A stretch of 64,000 nucleotides of DNA. It comes from Verrucosispora sp. NA02020. Its GTDB lineage: Bacteria > Actinomycetota > Actinomycetes > Mycobacteriales > Micromonosporaceae. Location: NCBI RefSeq assembly GCF_013364215.1, contig NZ_CP054923.1, forward strand, positions 6,076,001 through 6,140,000, given 5' to 3'. The notes beneath the pieces were generated by a model. It was not told the origin of the DNA, made no database searches, and saw only the letters and a program-made list of their open reading frames with translations. The stretch's first letter is position 1, and each line of letters opens with the position of its first letter. Positions 8,452-17,021 of the stretch are shown one piece after another. The position numbers and the translations under genes were made by a program.

Positions 8452-9123
8452 TCAGCCGCCCACGATCAGTTCGTCGCGTACCACCGACACCCCCTCGGCC
8501 GACCAGGCCATCCGTTCCGCCTGGTCGCGTTCCCACCAGGACCGCACCACCCCGGTCAGGGTCACCGTGTCGCCGCTGACCTGCACGGTCACCCGTTCCG
8601 TGCCGATACCGCGCAGCAGGGCACGTTGCACGTCGCGGCGTACCCGGTCGCCGTCGGGCGGGGCGGCGGACCGCACCCCGACCAGGTTCGTCACCCCGCG
8701 TACGCCCCGCAGCCGGCGCAACTCCCGCTCGGCGGTACGCCGTTGCCACCCGAACTCCACCTCGCCGCGCAGCATCAGCCAACCGGCGGCGACGGTGACG
8801 TCCAGGCGTTCGGCCGGCACGAAACTGTTCCACTCCAACGCCCGGGCGGCCGCGATCGCCAGTTCGCCGTCGGTGATCCCGTCCGGCCCGGCGGGACGCA
8901 CCTCGATCTCGTCGGCTATCGCGCGGACGCCGCGTATCCGTCGGGCCGCGCCGACCGCCGCCCACCTGCGGGCCGCACCGTCCACCGCACCGGTCAGCGT
9001 CACCACCCCGTCGTGCACGGTGACCCCGATGTCGGTTCCGCGTACCCGCGGATCCCAGTCGAGCTCGTCCAGTACGTCCCGCTGGACCCGGTCGTCGGTC
9101 CGGGCCGTCGCTGCCGTGGTCAT
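8452..9123 (-). CDS. Triple BON-domain protein
   Basis: The protein has 223 aa and three consecutive BON modules of about 65-70 residues, each with the DxxVTLTGxV-type core. They read as VHDGVVTLTGAVDG (about 37-50), VAAGWLMLRGEVEF (about 108-121) and VSGDTVTLTGVV (about 187-198). BON domains are thought to bind phospholipid or to assist envelope proteins such as OsmY. There is no signal peptide or membrane helix, so a cytosolic or membrane-peripheral location is likely. ATG 9123 has GGGGGA 4-5 nt upstream. No specific pathway can be assigned. Confidence 0.85.
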   Translation of the reverse strand: MTTAATARTDDRVQRDVLDELDWDPRVRGTDIGVTVHDGVVTLTGAVDGAARRWAAVGAARRIRGVRAIADEIEVRPAGPDGITDGELAIAAARALEWNSFVPAERLDVTVAAGWLMLRGEVEFGWQRRTAERELRRLRGVRGVTNLVGVRSAAPPDGDRVRRDVQRALLRGIGTERVTVQVSGDTVTLTGVVRSWWERDQAERMAWSAEGVSVVRDELIVGG

Positions 9124-9186
9124 GGGTCCCCCATCCGCCTGACCTGCTCCCGCAGCGCTGAGCCTGCCCGAATACCGGGTGAGCGC

Positions 9187-9209
9187 GGGTCACCTGCTGC
9201 GGGTGACCC
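9187..9209 (-). terminator. Candidate terminator hairpin after the HtrA gene
   Basis: GGGTCACC (9187-9194) pairs with GGTGACCC (9202-9209) across a 7-nt loop. It is about 95 bp beyond the stop of the HtrA-like gene in its direction of transcription. There is no U-tract. Confidence 0.35.
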
Positions 9210-9302
9210 GTCCCGGGACCACGAAGAGGGGCGGTGGGTGCCGCGACCAACCCCCTTGGCCGCGCCACCCACCGCCCCGGAGGGAGGAAGCAGATCCGTG
9301 CG

Positions 9303-11021
9303 TCAGGACGCCTCGGCGAGCGTCACGGTCACCGTCGCCTCGGCGCTGTTCCGCACGTAGGCCACCTCGACCTGGTCACCGACCTTGCCGGCCTGCACGG
9401 CCCCGACCAGGTCGGTGGAGTCGTTGATCCGCTTGTCGCCGAAGCGGATGATCACATCGCCCAGTTGCAGGCCGGCCCGCTCGGCGGCACCGCCCGGAAG
9501 CAGGGAACCGACCATCGCACCGCCGCCGGGCGCAGCGTTCACACTCACCCCGAGCGACGGGTGGCTGATCTTCTCGCCGCGTCGCAGCTTGTCCGTGACG
9601 TCCTTGGCCTTGTTGCTGGGGATCGCGAAGCCCACGCCGATGTTGCCGCTGGAGCCCTGCCCGGAGGTGGCGATGGCGGTGTTGATGCCGATCACCTCGC
9701 CCCGCGTGTTGACCAGCGCACCGCCGGAGTTACCGGGGTTGATCGGCGCGTCGGTCTGCAACAGCCCGGAGATCGAGCTGGCCGACTGGCCGGGCTGTCC
9801 GCTGCCGGCCTGGATGGTGCGGTCCCGGGCGCTGAGGATGCCCGCCGTCACCGAGCCCTGGAGGCCGAGCGGGCTGCCCAACGCGAGCACCGTGTCGCCG
9901 ACCTGCATGGCGTCGCTGTCGCCGAACGTGGCGGCCTGGAGGTTCGTGACCCCGTTCGCCTTCAGCACCGCCAGGTCGGTCTTCGGGTCGGTGCCGACGA
10001 TCTCGGCCCGTGCGGTGGTGCCGTTCGCGAAGATCACCCGGACGTTGTCGCCGCCGTTGGCGATCACGTGGTTGTTGGTCAGCACGAAACCGTCGGCGCT
10101 CAGCACCACCCCGGAGCCCCCGCCGCTGTCGGTGCTGATCGACACCACGCTGTCCTGCACGGAAGCGGCGATCCGCGGCAGGTCGGCACCGTCGATCACC
10201 GGCGCGGCGGAGAACGTGCGGTTCCCGCTGCCGCCGTCGTTCAGCATCAGCGCGAGCGACCCGCCGGCCACACCGCTGCCGAGCATCAGCACGAAGACCG
10301 CGACACCGGCGCCGATGAACTTGGCGACCCGCCCCGGCTTGGACCCCTGGGACGGGGCCGGTCCCCACGGGGCGGGCTGGCCCGGGTAGCCGCCGGGTGC
10401 CCCCGGCTGACCCGGGTAACCCGAATGCCCGGAGCCGCCGCTCTGGGTGCCGCCGCTCCAGCTCGACTGGCTCGGGTACCAGGACGCGCCGGAGTAGCCG
10501 GCACCGGACTGGGGGTAGCCGGACTGACCGGGCTGACCGGGCTGGCCCCCGTACCCGGACTGACCGGACTGGCCGCCGTAGCCGGACTGGCCCGGCTGGG
10601 CGCCGTAGCCGGACTGCGCGCCGTAACCGGACTGGCTGCCGTAACCAGACTGCGCGGCGTAGCCGGACGGGGCGCCGTAGCCGGCAGGGCTGCCGTAGCC
10701 GGGCTGGGCGGAGACCGGCTGGCCGGGCTGGTGCGGTTGCCCACCCGACGGCGACCAGGTGGGTCGACCGGAGGCCGGCGGAGCCGAGCCGGCGGTGGGT
10801 AGGCCGGTCATCGTGGGCTCGTTGTCCTGCCCACGGGTGCCCGGCGCGTCGACCGCCCGCACCGGGACGGTCGGCGCCTCGGCGGTCCGGTCGGCACCGC
10901 CGCCGGAGGCCGGAATGCCAGGAGAGTCGGTCCGCGCGTACTCGGCACGGGACAGCTCGGGATGCGACGGCTCGGCGTCGGTCGGTGCCGGCCGGCGCGG
11001 GTCGGACTCGTACTCGCTCAT
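9303..11021 (-). CDS. HtrA/DegP-family S1C serine protease with PDZ domain (PepD-like)
   Basis: The protein has 572 aa. Residues 1-250 are cytoplasmic and low-complexity, with many Gly-Tyr-Gly and Gln-Pro-Gly repeats. One membrane helix lies near 258-283. A trypsin-like domain follows with His (TNNHVIA), Asp (TDLAVLK) and Ser (NPGNSGGALV), then a C-terminal PDZ domain (SLLPGGAAERAGLQLGDVIIRF). It should act outside the membrane in protein quality control. ATG 11021 has AAAGG 7 nt upstream. It follows a response regulator and histidine kinase on the same strand with a 62-bp gap, the same order as MprA-MprB-PepD in Mycobacterium tuberculosis. Confidence 0.93.
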   Translation of the reverse strand: MSEYESDPRRPAPTDAEPSHPELSRAEYARTDSPGIPASGGGADRTAEAPTVPVRAVDAPGTRGQDNEPTMTGLPTAGSAPPASGRPTWSPSGGQPHQPGQPVSAQPGYGSPAGYGAPSGYAAQSGYGSQSGYGAQSGYGAQPGQSGYGGQSGQSGYGGQPGQPGQSGYPQSGAGYSGASWYPSQSSWSGGTQSGGSGHSGYPGQPGAPGGYPGQPAPWGPAPSQGSKPGRVAKFIGAGVAVFVLMLGSGVAGGSLALMLNDGGSGNRTFSAAPVIDGADLPRIAASVQDSVVSISTDSGGGSGVVLSADGFVLTNNHVIANGGDNVRVIFANGTTARAEIVGTDPKTDLAVLKANGVTNLQAATFGDSDAMQVGDTVLALGSPLGLQGSVTAGILSARDRTIQAGSGQPGQSASSISGLLQTDAPINPGNSGGALVNTRGEVIGINTAIATSGQGSSGNIGVGFAIPSNKAKDVTDKLRRGEKISHPSLGVSVNAAPGGGAMVGSLLPGGAAERAGLQLGDVIIRFGDKRINDSTDLVGAVQAGKVGDQVEVAYVRNSAEATVTVTLAEAS

Positions 11022-11083
11022 GCCTCTACCTTTACCCATCGCACTGCGTTCCGCCTTAGCCGGGCCTGAGCGTTCGCTGAAAA

Positions 11084-12643
11084 TCATTCGTCATCGATGT
11101 CCGTGGCGGGCGCCAACGGCAGCCGGATCCGGAAGGTGGCACCCCCACCCGGTGTGTCGGTCACCTCCACGGTGCCCTGGTGCACCGACACCAGCGCCGC
11201 GACGATGGCCAGGCCCAGGCCGGTACCGGTGTACGACCCACTGCGTCGGGTCCGCGAGGCGTCCGCCCGGTAGAAGCGTTCGAAGACCCGTTCCGCCTGC
11301 TCGCCGGTGAGCCCCGGCCCGGTGTCGGCGACCTCGATCACCGCCAGGTCGCCGGGTTCGGCGCGCAGCCGCAGCGTCACCGACGCCTCCGATGGGGTGT
11401 GCCGCAGCGCGTTCGTCATCAGGTTGCCGATCACCTGCCGCAGCCGGGCGTCGTCGCCGCGCACCACCAACGGCCCGGAACCCGACTGGATCTCCAGCTC
11501 GATCCGCCGGTCCGGCGCGGTCGCCCGGGCCGCCTCCACCGCGTCGGCGGCCAGCACGGGCAGTTCCACCGGGGCGAGCGACAACGGCCGCTCCAGGTCC
11601 AGCCGGGCCAGCAGCAGCAGGTCCTCCACCAGCAGACCCATCCGGGACGCCTCGTCCTCGATCCGACGCAGCAGGTCGGAGGTCTGCTCGGGGGCGCGGG
11701 CCGCACCCTGCCGGTACAGCTCGGCGAAGCCCCGGATGGTGGTCAGCGGGGTCCGCAGCTCGTGCGAGGCGTCCGCGACGAACTGGCGCATCCGCTCCTC
11801 CGAGCGCCGGGAGCGCGCCTCGGAGGCACGGGCCGCCTCCGCCGCCTCCCGGGCGGCGCTCTCGGCGGAGCGGGCCGCGAACTCGGACGCCGCGCGGGCG
11901 GTGAAGGCCATCTCGATCTGGCTGAGCATCGCGTTCAACGCACGGGACAGCCGACCCAGCTCCGAGGTGGGACAGGGCTGCCCGTACTCGGGGTCGGGCA
12001 CCCGGCGGCTGAGATCACCCCCGGCGATCGCGGCGGCGGTACGTTCGATCTCCACCAACGGTTTCAGGCTGGTCCGCACGATGGCCGCGCCGACCGAGGC
12101 GAGCAGGATCAGCACCGCCCCACCGACCAGCATGTCGATCAGGATGAGCCGCTTGACCGCCGCCTCGACCTCGGTGAGGTGCTGCCCGATCGCCAACACC
12201 TCGCCGTCGGACACCTCGACGTAGTACATCCGCCACCGGGTGTGCCCGTCCCACGACGTCACGGTCCTTGGCTCCCCCACCCGCTCGGAGAAACCCTGCA
12301 CGTCGTCGGGGACGCGCGGCAACTGCTGCGGACCGAAGGTGTTGTCGTCGTAGTACGGCCGGGTGAGGCCGAGTTCCGGGTTCGCCAGCACCACGAAGTA
12401 GTCGCTGGGCAGCATCGCTCCCACCCGGCCGGTCTTCATCAGGGGGACCAGTGGACCGAGCGTCTGGCCCGAGCCTCGCAACTGTGTGTCGATCTGCCCG
12501 ACCAGGTAGCTGCGGAGGAAGATCGTGGTCAGCGAGGCGATAACCAGCAGCGCAGCCGCGACCAACGCGAGTACGGCCGCGACGAGCTTGACCCGCAGCG
12601 GTACCGAGCGGAGTCGGGTCTTGCCCTGCTGGACCGGATTCAC
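11084..12643 (-). CDS. Membrane sensor histidine kinase (MprB-like)
   Basis: The protein has 519 aa and starts at GTG 12643, which overlaps the response-regulator stop by four bases (GTGA). The order is: membrane helix about 18-40, extracellular sensor of about 110 residues, second helix about 155-180, HAMP segment (LKPLVEIERTAAAIAGGDLS), an Ala/Glu-rich coiled linker, HisKA with FVADASHELRTPLT (the phosphorylated His), and the ATPase with N box NLMTNALRHTP, G1 DTGPGLT and G2 GTGLGLAIV. All catalytic motifs are intact. With the neighbouring protease it resembles the envelope-stress system MprAB-PepD; the assignment rests on gene order and domains. Confidence 0.93.
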   Translation of the reverse strand: MNPVQQGKTRLRSVPLRVKLVAAVLALVAAALLVIASLTTIFLRSYLVGQIDTQLRGSGQTLGPLVPLMKTGRVGAMLPSDYFVVLANPELGLTRPYYDDNTFGPQQLPRVPDDVQGFSERVGEPRTVTSWDGHTRWRMYYVEVSDGEVLAIGQHLTEVEAAVKRLILIDMLVGGAVLILLASVGAAIVRTSLKPLVEIERTAAAIAGGDLSRRVPDPEYGQPCPTSELGRLSRALNAMLSQIEMAFTARAASEFAARSAESAAREAAEAARASEARSRRSEERMRQFVADASHELRTPLTTIRGFAELYRQGAARAPEQTSDLLRRIEDEASRMGLLVEDLLLLARLDLERPLSLAPVELPVLAADAVEAARATAPDRRIELEIQSGSGPLVVRGDDARLRQVIGNLMTNALRHTPSEASVTLRLRAEPGDLAVIEVADTGPGLTGEQAERVFERFYRADASRTRRSGSYTGTGLGLAIVAALVSVHQGTVEVTDTPGGGATFRIRLPLAPATDIDDE

Positions 12644-13341
12644 GCCGCCGGCTTGCGGAGTACGTACCCGACCCCCCGCAGGGTGTGGATGAGCCGGGGC
12701 TCGATGGTGTCGACCTTGCGCCGCAGGTAGGAGATGTAGGACTCGACGATGTTGTCGTCGCCCCGGAAGTCGTAGTTCCAGACGTGGTCGAGGATCTGCG
12801 CCTTGGAGAGCACCCGGTTGGCGTTGAGCATCAGGTAACGCAGCAGCTTGAACTCGGTCGGCGAGAGCTGGACCCGCTGACCGGCCCGATACACCTCGTG
12901 GGTCTCCTCGTCCAGCTCCAGGTCGGCGAAGGTGAGGCGGGCGGGCGTCTGCTCGCCGGTGCTGGTGCGGCGCAGTACCGCCCGGATCCGGGCGGTCAAC
13001 TCCTCCAGGCTGAACGGCTTGGTGACATAGTCGTCGCCGCCGAGGGTCAACCCACGGATCTTGTCGTCGGTGGCGTCCCGGGCGGTGAGGAAGACCACCG
13101 GCGTACGGGTGCCGCCCTCGCGCATCATCCGGATCACCTCGAAGCCGTCCAGGTCCGGCAGCATCACGTCGAGCACCACCAGATCGGGCCGGTGGTCCCG
13201 GGCCGCGCTGAGCGCGGCGCTGCCGCTGGTGGCGGTGGCCACGTCGAACCCGGCGAACCGCAGGCTCGCGGAGAGCAGTTCGAGGATGTTGGGATCGTCC
13301 TCGACCACGAGCAGTCGGGCCTCGGTCTGGGTAGCCGCCAT
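12640..13341 (-). CDS. OmpR/PhoB-family response regulator (MprA-like)
   Basis: The protein has 233 aa. The receiver domain contains the acidic pair (VVEDD), the phospho-acceptor Asp in LVVLDVMLPDLDG, Thr in FLTARD and Lys in VTKPF. The winged-helix output domain has the VQLSPTEFKLLRYLMLNANRV segment and ends in RGVGYVLRKP. It pairs with the overlapping downstream kinase. ATG 13341 is chosen because it directly precedes the receiver fold; ATG 13353, 13350 and 13374 are in-frame alternatives and none has a strong Shine-Dalgarno. Confidence 0.93.
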   Translation of the reverse strand: MAATQTEARLLVVEDDPNILELLSASLRFAGFDVATATSGSAALSAARDHRPDLVVLDVMLPDLDGFEVIRMMREGGTRTPVVFLTARDATDDKIRGLTLGGDDYVTKPFSLEELTARIRAVLRRTSTGEQTPARLTFADLELDEETHEVYRAGQRVQLSPTEFKLLRYLMLNANRVLSKAQILDHVWNYDFRGDDNIVESYISYLRRKVDTIEPRLIHTLRGVGYVLRKPAA

Positions 13342-13412
13342 GCCGCCCATCATCCGCGCAGTCGCTGCGCCCATGCTGGGCGGTCACTGAAAAAACCCTG
13401 TGAGCGGACGGC

Positions 13413-14360
13413 TCAGGCGGCGAGCGGCATCTCGGGTCCGGTCGTACCGGTCGGCGACGGCCCGACCACACGCTGCGGGGGCCTCCACAGCGACCGTACC
13501 GGCACCGGCGCGGTGGGCGGCACACCCGCCGACGACGGTACGAGGTGCACCGCCGATTCGGCGACCCGGGCGAGCGCCCGACGGTCGGCGGTACGGGTCG
13601 GGTATAGCGGCGCGGCGATCTCCACGGTGACGGTCAGCTCCCGCAGGGCGAGCACCCGCCAGACCGACCGCAGCAGGCTCTCCGCGCCGAGGAAGGCCGG
13701 TGCCGTGGTGGCTGGTCCGGTCGTCCCGAGCCGGTAGCCGATCCGCAGCGGCACCACGGGCGCCCCGGCGTCGATCGCGGCCTGGAACATCGCCGGCCGG
13801 AAGCCGGTCCGAGGGCGGCAGGCGGCACGCGTACCGCACCAGGTGGTGCCCTCCGGGAACACCGCGACGGAGCGGCCCGCCCGCAGGGTCGCCGCCACCC
13901 GGTCCACGGTGGCCGGCAGGCGGCGCGGGCGGGTGCGGTCCACGAAGACCGTGCCCGCCGCCCGGGCCAGCAGGCCCACCAGCGGCCAGCGACCGACCTC
14001 CCGCTTGGCCACCAACCGGGCCGGGGCGACCGCCAGCAGCGCCGGCACGTCCCACCAGGAGACGTGGTTGGCGACCAGCAGGACCCGCCGCCGGGGCAGC
14101 CGCCCGCGTACCCGCAGACGCACCCCGCAGGCCCGGGCCGTGGCGCGGGCCCAGGCGCTGGTCAGGCCCGCCCACTCGCGGGCGGGCAGCAGCGGGAGCA
14201 GCGCGGCCACCCCGACGCCGAGCCCGAGCATGCCGAGCAGGGCGGTGGCCCGGAGCAGCCGTCGGGCCACCGGGACGGTGTGGGTCTCGTCGGTGCGGGA
14301 CAGGCACTCCGGACCGCAGGTGGAGTCGGGTCGCCACAGCGGGTGGGCGAGCGCGGTCAC
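13413..14360 (-). CDS. Lysophospholipid/lyso-ornithine-lipid acyltransferase (PlsC/OlsA-like)
   Basis: The protein has 315 aa. GTG 14360 overlaps the stop of the preceding N-acyltransferase gene by four bases (GTGA). A hydrophobic helix near residues 32-53 is followed by the acyltransferase domain with NHVSWWD (HX4D), a VFVDRTRP segment and FPEGTTW. A C-terminal Pro-rich tail of about 45 residues follows. The coupled gene is an OlsB-like N-acyltransferase. Such an OlsB-OlsA pair makes ornithine lipid: an amide-linked 3-hydroxy acyl chain, then an ester-linked second chain. PlsC function in phosphatidate synthesis is the alternative. Confidence 0.82.
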   Translation of the reverse strand: MTALAHPLWRPDSTCGPECLSRTDETHTVPVARRLLRATALLGMLGLGVGVAALLPLLPAREWAGLTSAWARATARACGVRLRVRGRLPRRRVLLVANHVSWWDVPALLAVAPARLVAKREVGRWPLVGLLARAAGTVFVDRTRPRRLPATVDRVAATLRAGRSVAVFPEGTTWCGTRAACRPRTGFRPAMFQAAIDAGAPVVPLRIGYRLGTTGPATTAPAFLGAESLLRSVWRVLALRELTVTVEIAAPLYPTRTADRRALARVAESAVHLVPSSAGVPPTAPVPVRSLWRPPQRVVGPSPTGTTGPEMPLAA

Positions 14361-15121
14361 GGTCGACCACCGAGGAAGTGCCGCCGGTAGCGGGGGTTCA
14401 TCCGGTCCAGGTCGAGCAGCACGTAGTAGTCGGCCACCCCGAAGTCCGGGTCGTACCCCGGCTCGCCGCAGACCTGGGCACCGAGCCGCAGGTAACCGCG
14501 GAGCAGCGGCGGGATCAGCCCGGCGGCACCCGCCACCGGCACGCGCGGCACGCCCGGCTCGGCGAACCAGGGCCGCAGCGGACGGACCCGCAGCGCGGGC
14601 GGCGCCAGGTGGCGGGCGCGCACCTGCGCCCAGACCGCGGCGGCGGCCAGGCCGCCGTCGGCCACCGGCACCGAGGCGCAGCCGCCGAGCCAACGCAGGC
14701 CGCGCAGGTGCAGGTAGCGGGCGATGCCCGCCCACATCAGGTTGATCACCGCGCCGGTCCGGTGATCCGGGTGTACGCAGGACCGACCCGCCTCGACCAG
14801 CTGCCCGTCCAGCGGGTCGAGCGGGGCCAGGTCGAACTCTCCCGCCGCGTAACGACGGTCCGTCCGGCCCGGCGGCAGGAGGCGGTACGTGCCGACCACC
14901 GCCCCGGTGTGCTCCTGGCGCACCAGCAGGTGGTCGCAGTACGGATCGAGGGCGTCGGTGTCCAGGCCGGGTGCGTCCGGCGCGACGGTCGCGCCCAACT
15001 CGCCGGCGAACACCTCGTGACGCAGGCGTTGCGCGGCCTCGACCTGGCGGGGTCCGTCGGCGATCGAGAGGGTGTAGCCGCTGGTCGTGATAGGTACGTC
15101 CGCGGCGGACAGAACAGCCAT
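14357..15121 (-). CDS. GNAT-fold N-acyltransferase, OlsB-like (ornithine lipid step 1)
   Basis: The protein has 254 aa. It shows the pattern of L-ornithine N-alpha-acyltransferases and hemolysin-like GNAT proteins: QRLRHEVFAGELG near the N-terminus, DPYCDHLLVRQ, VVGTYRLLPP, the LVEAGRSCVHPDHR block, and a C-terminal segment ending DYYVLLDLDRMNPRYRRHF. ATG 15121 has AGAGGG just upstream. Substrate specificity (ornithine versus another amino acid) is inferred from family resemblance and from the coupled acyltransferase. The gene may head one transcript running through the acyltransferase into the two-component/HtrA genes, since gaps are short. Confidence 0.78.
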   Translation of the reverse strand: MAVLSAADVPITTSGYTLSIADGPRQVEAAQRLRHEVFAGELGATVAPDAPGLDTDALDPYCDHLLVRQEHTGAVVGTYRLLPPGRTDRRYAAGEFDLAPLDPLDGQLVEAGRSCVHPDHRTGAVINLMWAGIARYLHLRGLRWLGGCASVPVADGGLAAAAVWAQVRARHLAPPALRVRPLRPWFAEPGVPRVPVAGAAGLIPPLLRGYLRLGAQVCGEPGYDPDFGVADYYVLLDLDRMNPRYRRHFLGGRP

Positions 15122-15292
15122 GCCCTCTGTGTAGCCCCCGACGGGTTGCCGGCTCCGGTGGCGACCGGTGTCGATCCGGTGAACGCCGGTGGGCGACCGG
15201 TGGCCGACCTGCCGGCCGGTCCGGCCCGGGGATCGTGCGAGGCTGCCCGGGGTCTGCCCGGCGACGGGGCCGGGCGCGGCGGAAGGAGTCCG

Positions 15293-15973
15293 ATGATCAT
15301 CGAGGCGCGCTACCACGGGCCGCCCGGCTCCGGAAACGGCGGATGGAGCGCGGGCGTCTTCGCCTCGGCGTACGGCGGGTCCGGGCCGGTGGAGGTGACT
15401 CTGCGTCGACCGCCGCCACTGGACACGCCGCTGACGCTGACCGAGGGCAAGGTGCACGATCCGGCCGGCGAGGTGGTCGCGCAACTCCGTCCCGCCGAGC
15501 CGTTCGACGTGGTGGCGCCGCCGGTGGACTCGGCCACCGCCCGATCCGCCTCGACGGCGTACCCGGGTCTGGTGGACCACCCGTTCCCCGGCTGCTTCGT
15601 CTGCGGCCCGGAGCGCGCCGACGGCCTGCGGATCTTTCCCGGACCGCTGCCGGAGGGCCGGACGGCCGCGCCGTGGCGGGTGCCGGCGCAGGTGGGCGTG
15701 CCGACGGTCTGGGCCGCGCTGGACTGCCCGGGCGGCTGGACGGTGCTCGGCGCGGACCGGCCGTACCTGCTCGGGCGGATCGCCGCGCGGGTCGAGGCGC
15801 TGCCCGAGCCGGGCACCGAGTGCGTGGTGACCGGTGTGGTGATCACCACGCAGGGCCGCAAGGCGTTGGTGCACACCAGCCTGTACGCGCCGGAGGGTGA
15901 TCTGCTGGCCCACGCCCGTGCGACCTGGATCGCGGTGGAGGACGACCGTCGATCGGGTCGTACCTGGGGATGA
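15293..15973 (+). CDS. Hotdog-fold thioesterase-like hypothetical protein
   Basis: The protein has 226 aa, with GGAAGGAG 6 nt before ATG 15293. It has no helix-rich or membrane segments. Features are a GGWSAGVFAS N-terminal stretch, a conserved-looking HPFPGCFVCGPERADGLRI cluster, VWAALDCPGGW, and a C-terminal HTSLYAPEGDLLAHARATWIAV strand like the end of a hotdog domain. These resemble PaaI/acyl-CoA-thioesterase-related proteins of actinobacteria annotated as hypothetical. The Cys-x-x-Cys in FVCG could bind metal but I cannot support that. It is divergent from the acyltransferase operon. Confidence 0.65.
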   Translation: MIIEARYHGPPGSGNGGWSAGVFASAYGGSGPVEVTLRRPPPLDTPLTLTEGKVHDPAGEVVAQLRPAEPFDVVAPPVDSATARSASTAYPGLVDHPFPGCFVCGPERADGLRIFPGPLPEGRTAAPWRVPAQVGVPTVWAALDCPGGWTVLGADRPYLLGRIAARVEALPEPGTECVVTGVVITTQGRKALVHTSLYAPEGDLLAHARATWIAVEDDRRSGRTWG

Positions 15974-16082
15974 GACAGCTCCTGCCTGGGACGGAGCACG
16001 ATCTCCGGAACGCGCCCGATTGATTTGCCTGACCATTACCGTCACGCTGTGCAACGGCGCACCCCGGCGCCACGGGAGGAGA

Positions 16083-17021
16083 ATGATGTCCGACGGGCAG
16101 TCACGCCCCAATAACGACGCGCAGATCGTGGTCTCCGGTCTGACCAAGCAGTACCGCAACGTGCTGGCGGTCAACAATCTGTCGTTCACGATCGAGCCGG
16201 GCCGGGTCACCGGCTTCCTCGGTCCGAACGGCGCCGGCAAGACCACCACGCTGCGGATGCTGCTGAACCTGGTCACCCCGAGCGCCGGCACCGCCACCAT
16301 CGGTGGCCGCCGGTACCCGGACCTGGTCGACCCGCTGCGGCACGTCGGCGCGGTGCTGGAGGCGTCCAGCGCGCACAAGGGGCGTACCGGAATCAACCAC
16401 CTGCGAGTGATCTGCGCGGCGGCCGGGTTGCCCCGGCAGCGGGCCGACGAGGCGCTCGCCATGGTCGGCCTGAGCCCGGCGGCGAAGCGCAAGTTCAAGG
16501 GTTACTCGCTGGGTATGAAGCAGCGCCTCGGCATCGCCGCGGCGATGCTCGGCGACCCCCAGGTGCTCATCCTCGACGAGCCGGCCAACGGTCTGGACCC
16601 GGAGGGCATCCGGTGGATGCGCGGGTTCCTCAAGGGCCTGGCCGCCGAGGGCCGCACCGTGCTGGTCTCCAGCCACCTGCTGTCGGAGATGCAGTTGCTC
16701 GCCGACGACGTGGTGATCATCGCGGCCGGGCAGCTCGTCCGGCAGGGACCGGTCGAGCAGGTGATCGGGTCGATGGCGCAGGGTGCCCGGGTCCGGGTCC
16801 GCACCCCGCAGGCGGACGCGCTGACCGCGGCGCTGGCCGGCGGCGAGGCCACCGTGCAGACCGACGAGCACGGCACCCTGCTGATCGCCGGGGTGGACGC
16901 CCCGACGGTGGGCCGGGCAGCCCTGGCCGCCGGGGTGGAGCTGCACGAGCTGAGCACCGAACGACCCGACCTGGAACGCGTGTTCCTGGAGCTGACGGCC
17001 GGAAAGGCGGGCATCCGATGA
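16083..17021 (+). CDS. ABC transporter ATP-binding protein
   Basis: The protein has 312 aa. It contains Walker A GPNGAGKTT, a signature-like YSLGMKQRLGIA, Walker B VLILDEPANGLDP and the switch His in LVSSHLLSEM. The ATPase occupies residues 1-225, and an about 85-residue C-terminal extension (QGARVRVRTPQADAL onward) is typical of DrrA/BcrA-type exporters. ATG codons at 16083 and 16086 are tandem, behind GGGAGGAG; the second has better spacing. The stop overlaps the permease start (ATGA), so the two genes form a two-component exporter. Confidence 0.93.
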   Translation: MMSDGQSRPNNDAQIVVSGLTKQYRNVLAVNNLSFTIEPGRVTGFLGPNGAGKTTTLRMLLNLVTPSAGTATIGGRRYPDLVDPLRHVGAVLEASSAHKGRTGINHLRVICAAAGLPRQRADEALAMVGLSPAAKRKFKGYSLGMKQRLGIAAAMLGDPQVLILDEPANGLDPEGIRWMRGFLKGLAAEGRTVLVSSHLLSEMQLLADDVVIIAAGQLVRQGPVEQVIGSMAQGARVRVRTPQADALTAALAGGEATVQTDEHGTLLIAGVDAPTVGRAALAAGVELHELSTERPDLERVFLELTAGKAGIR

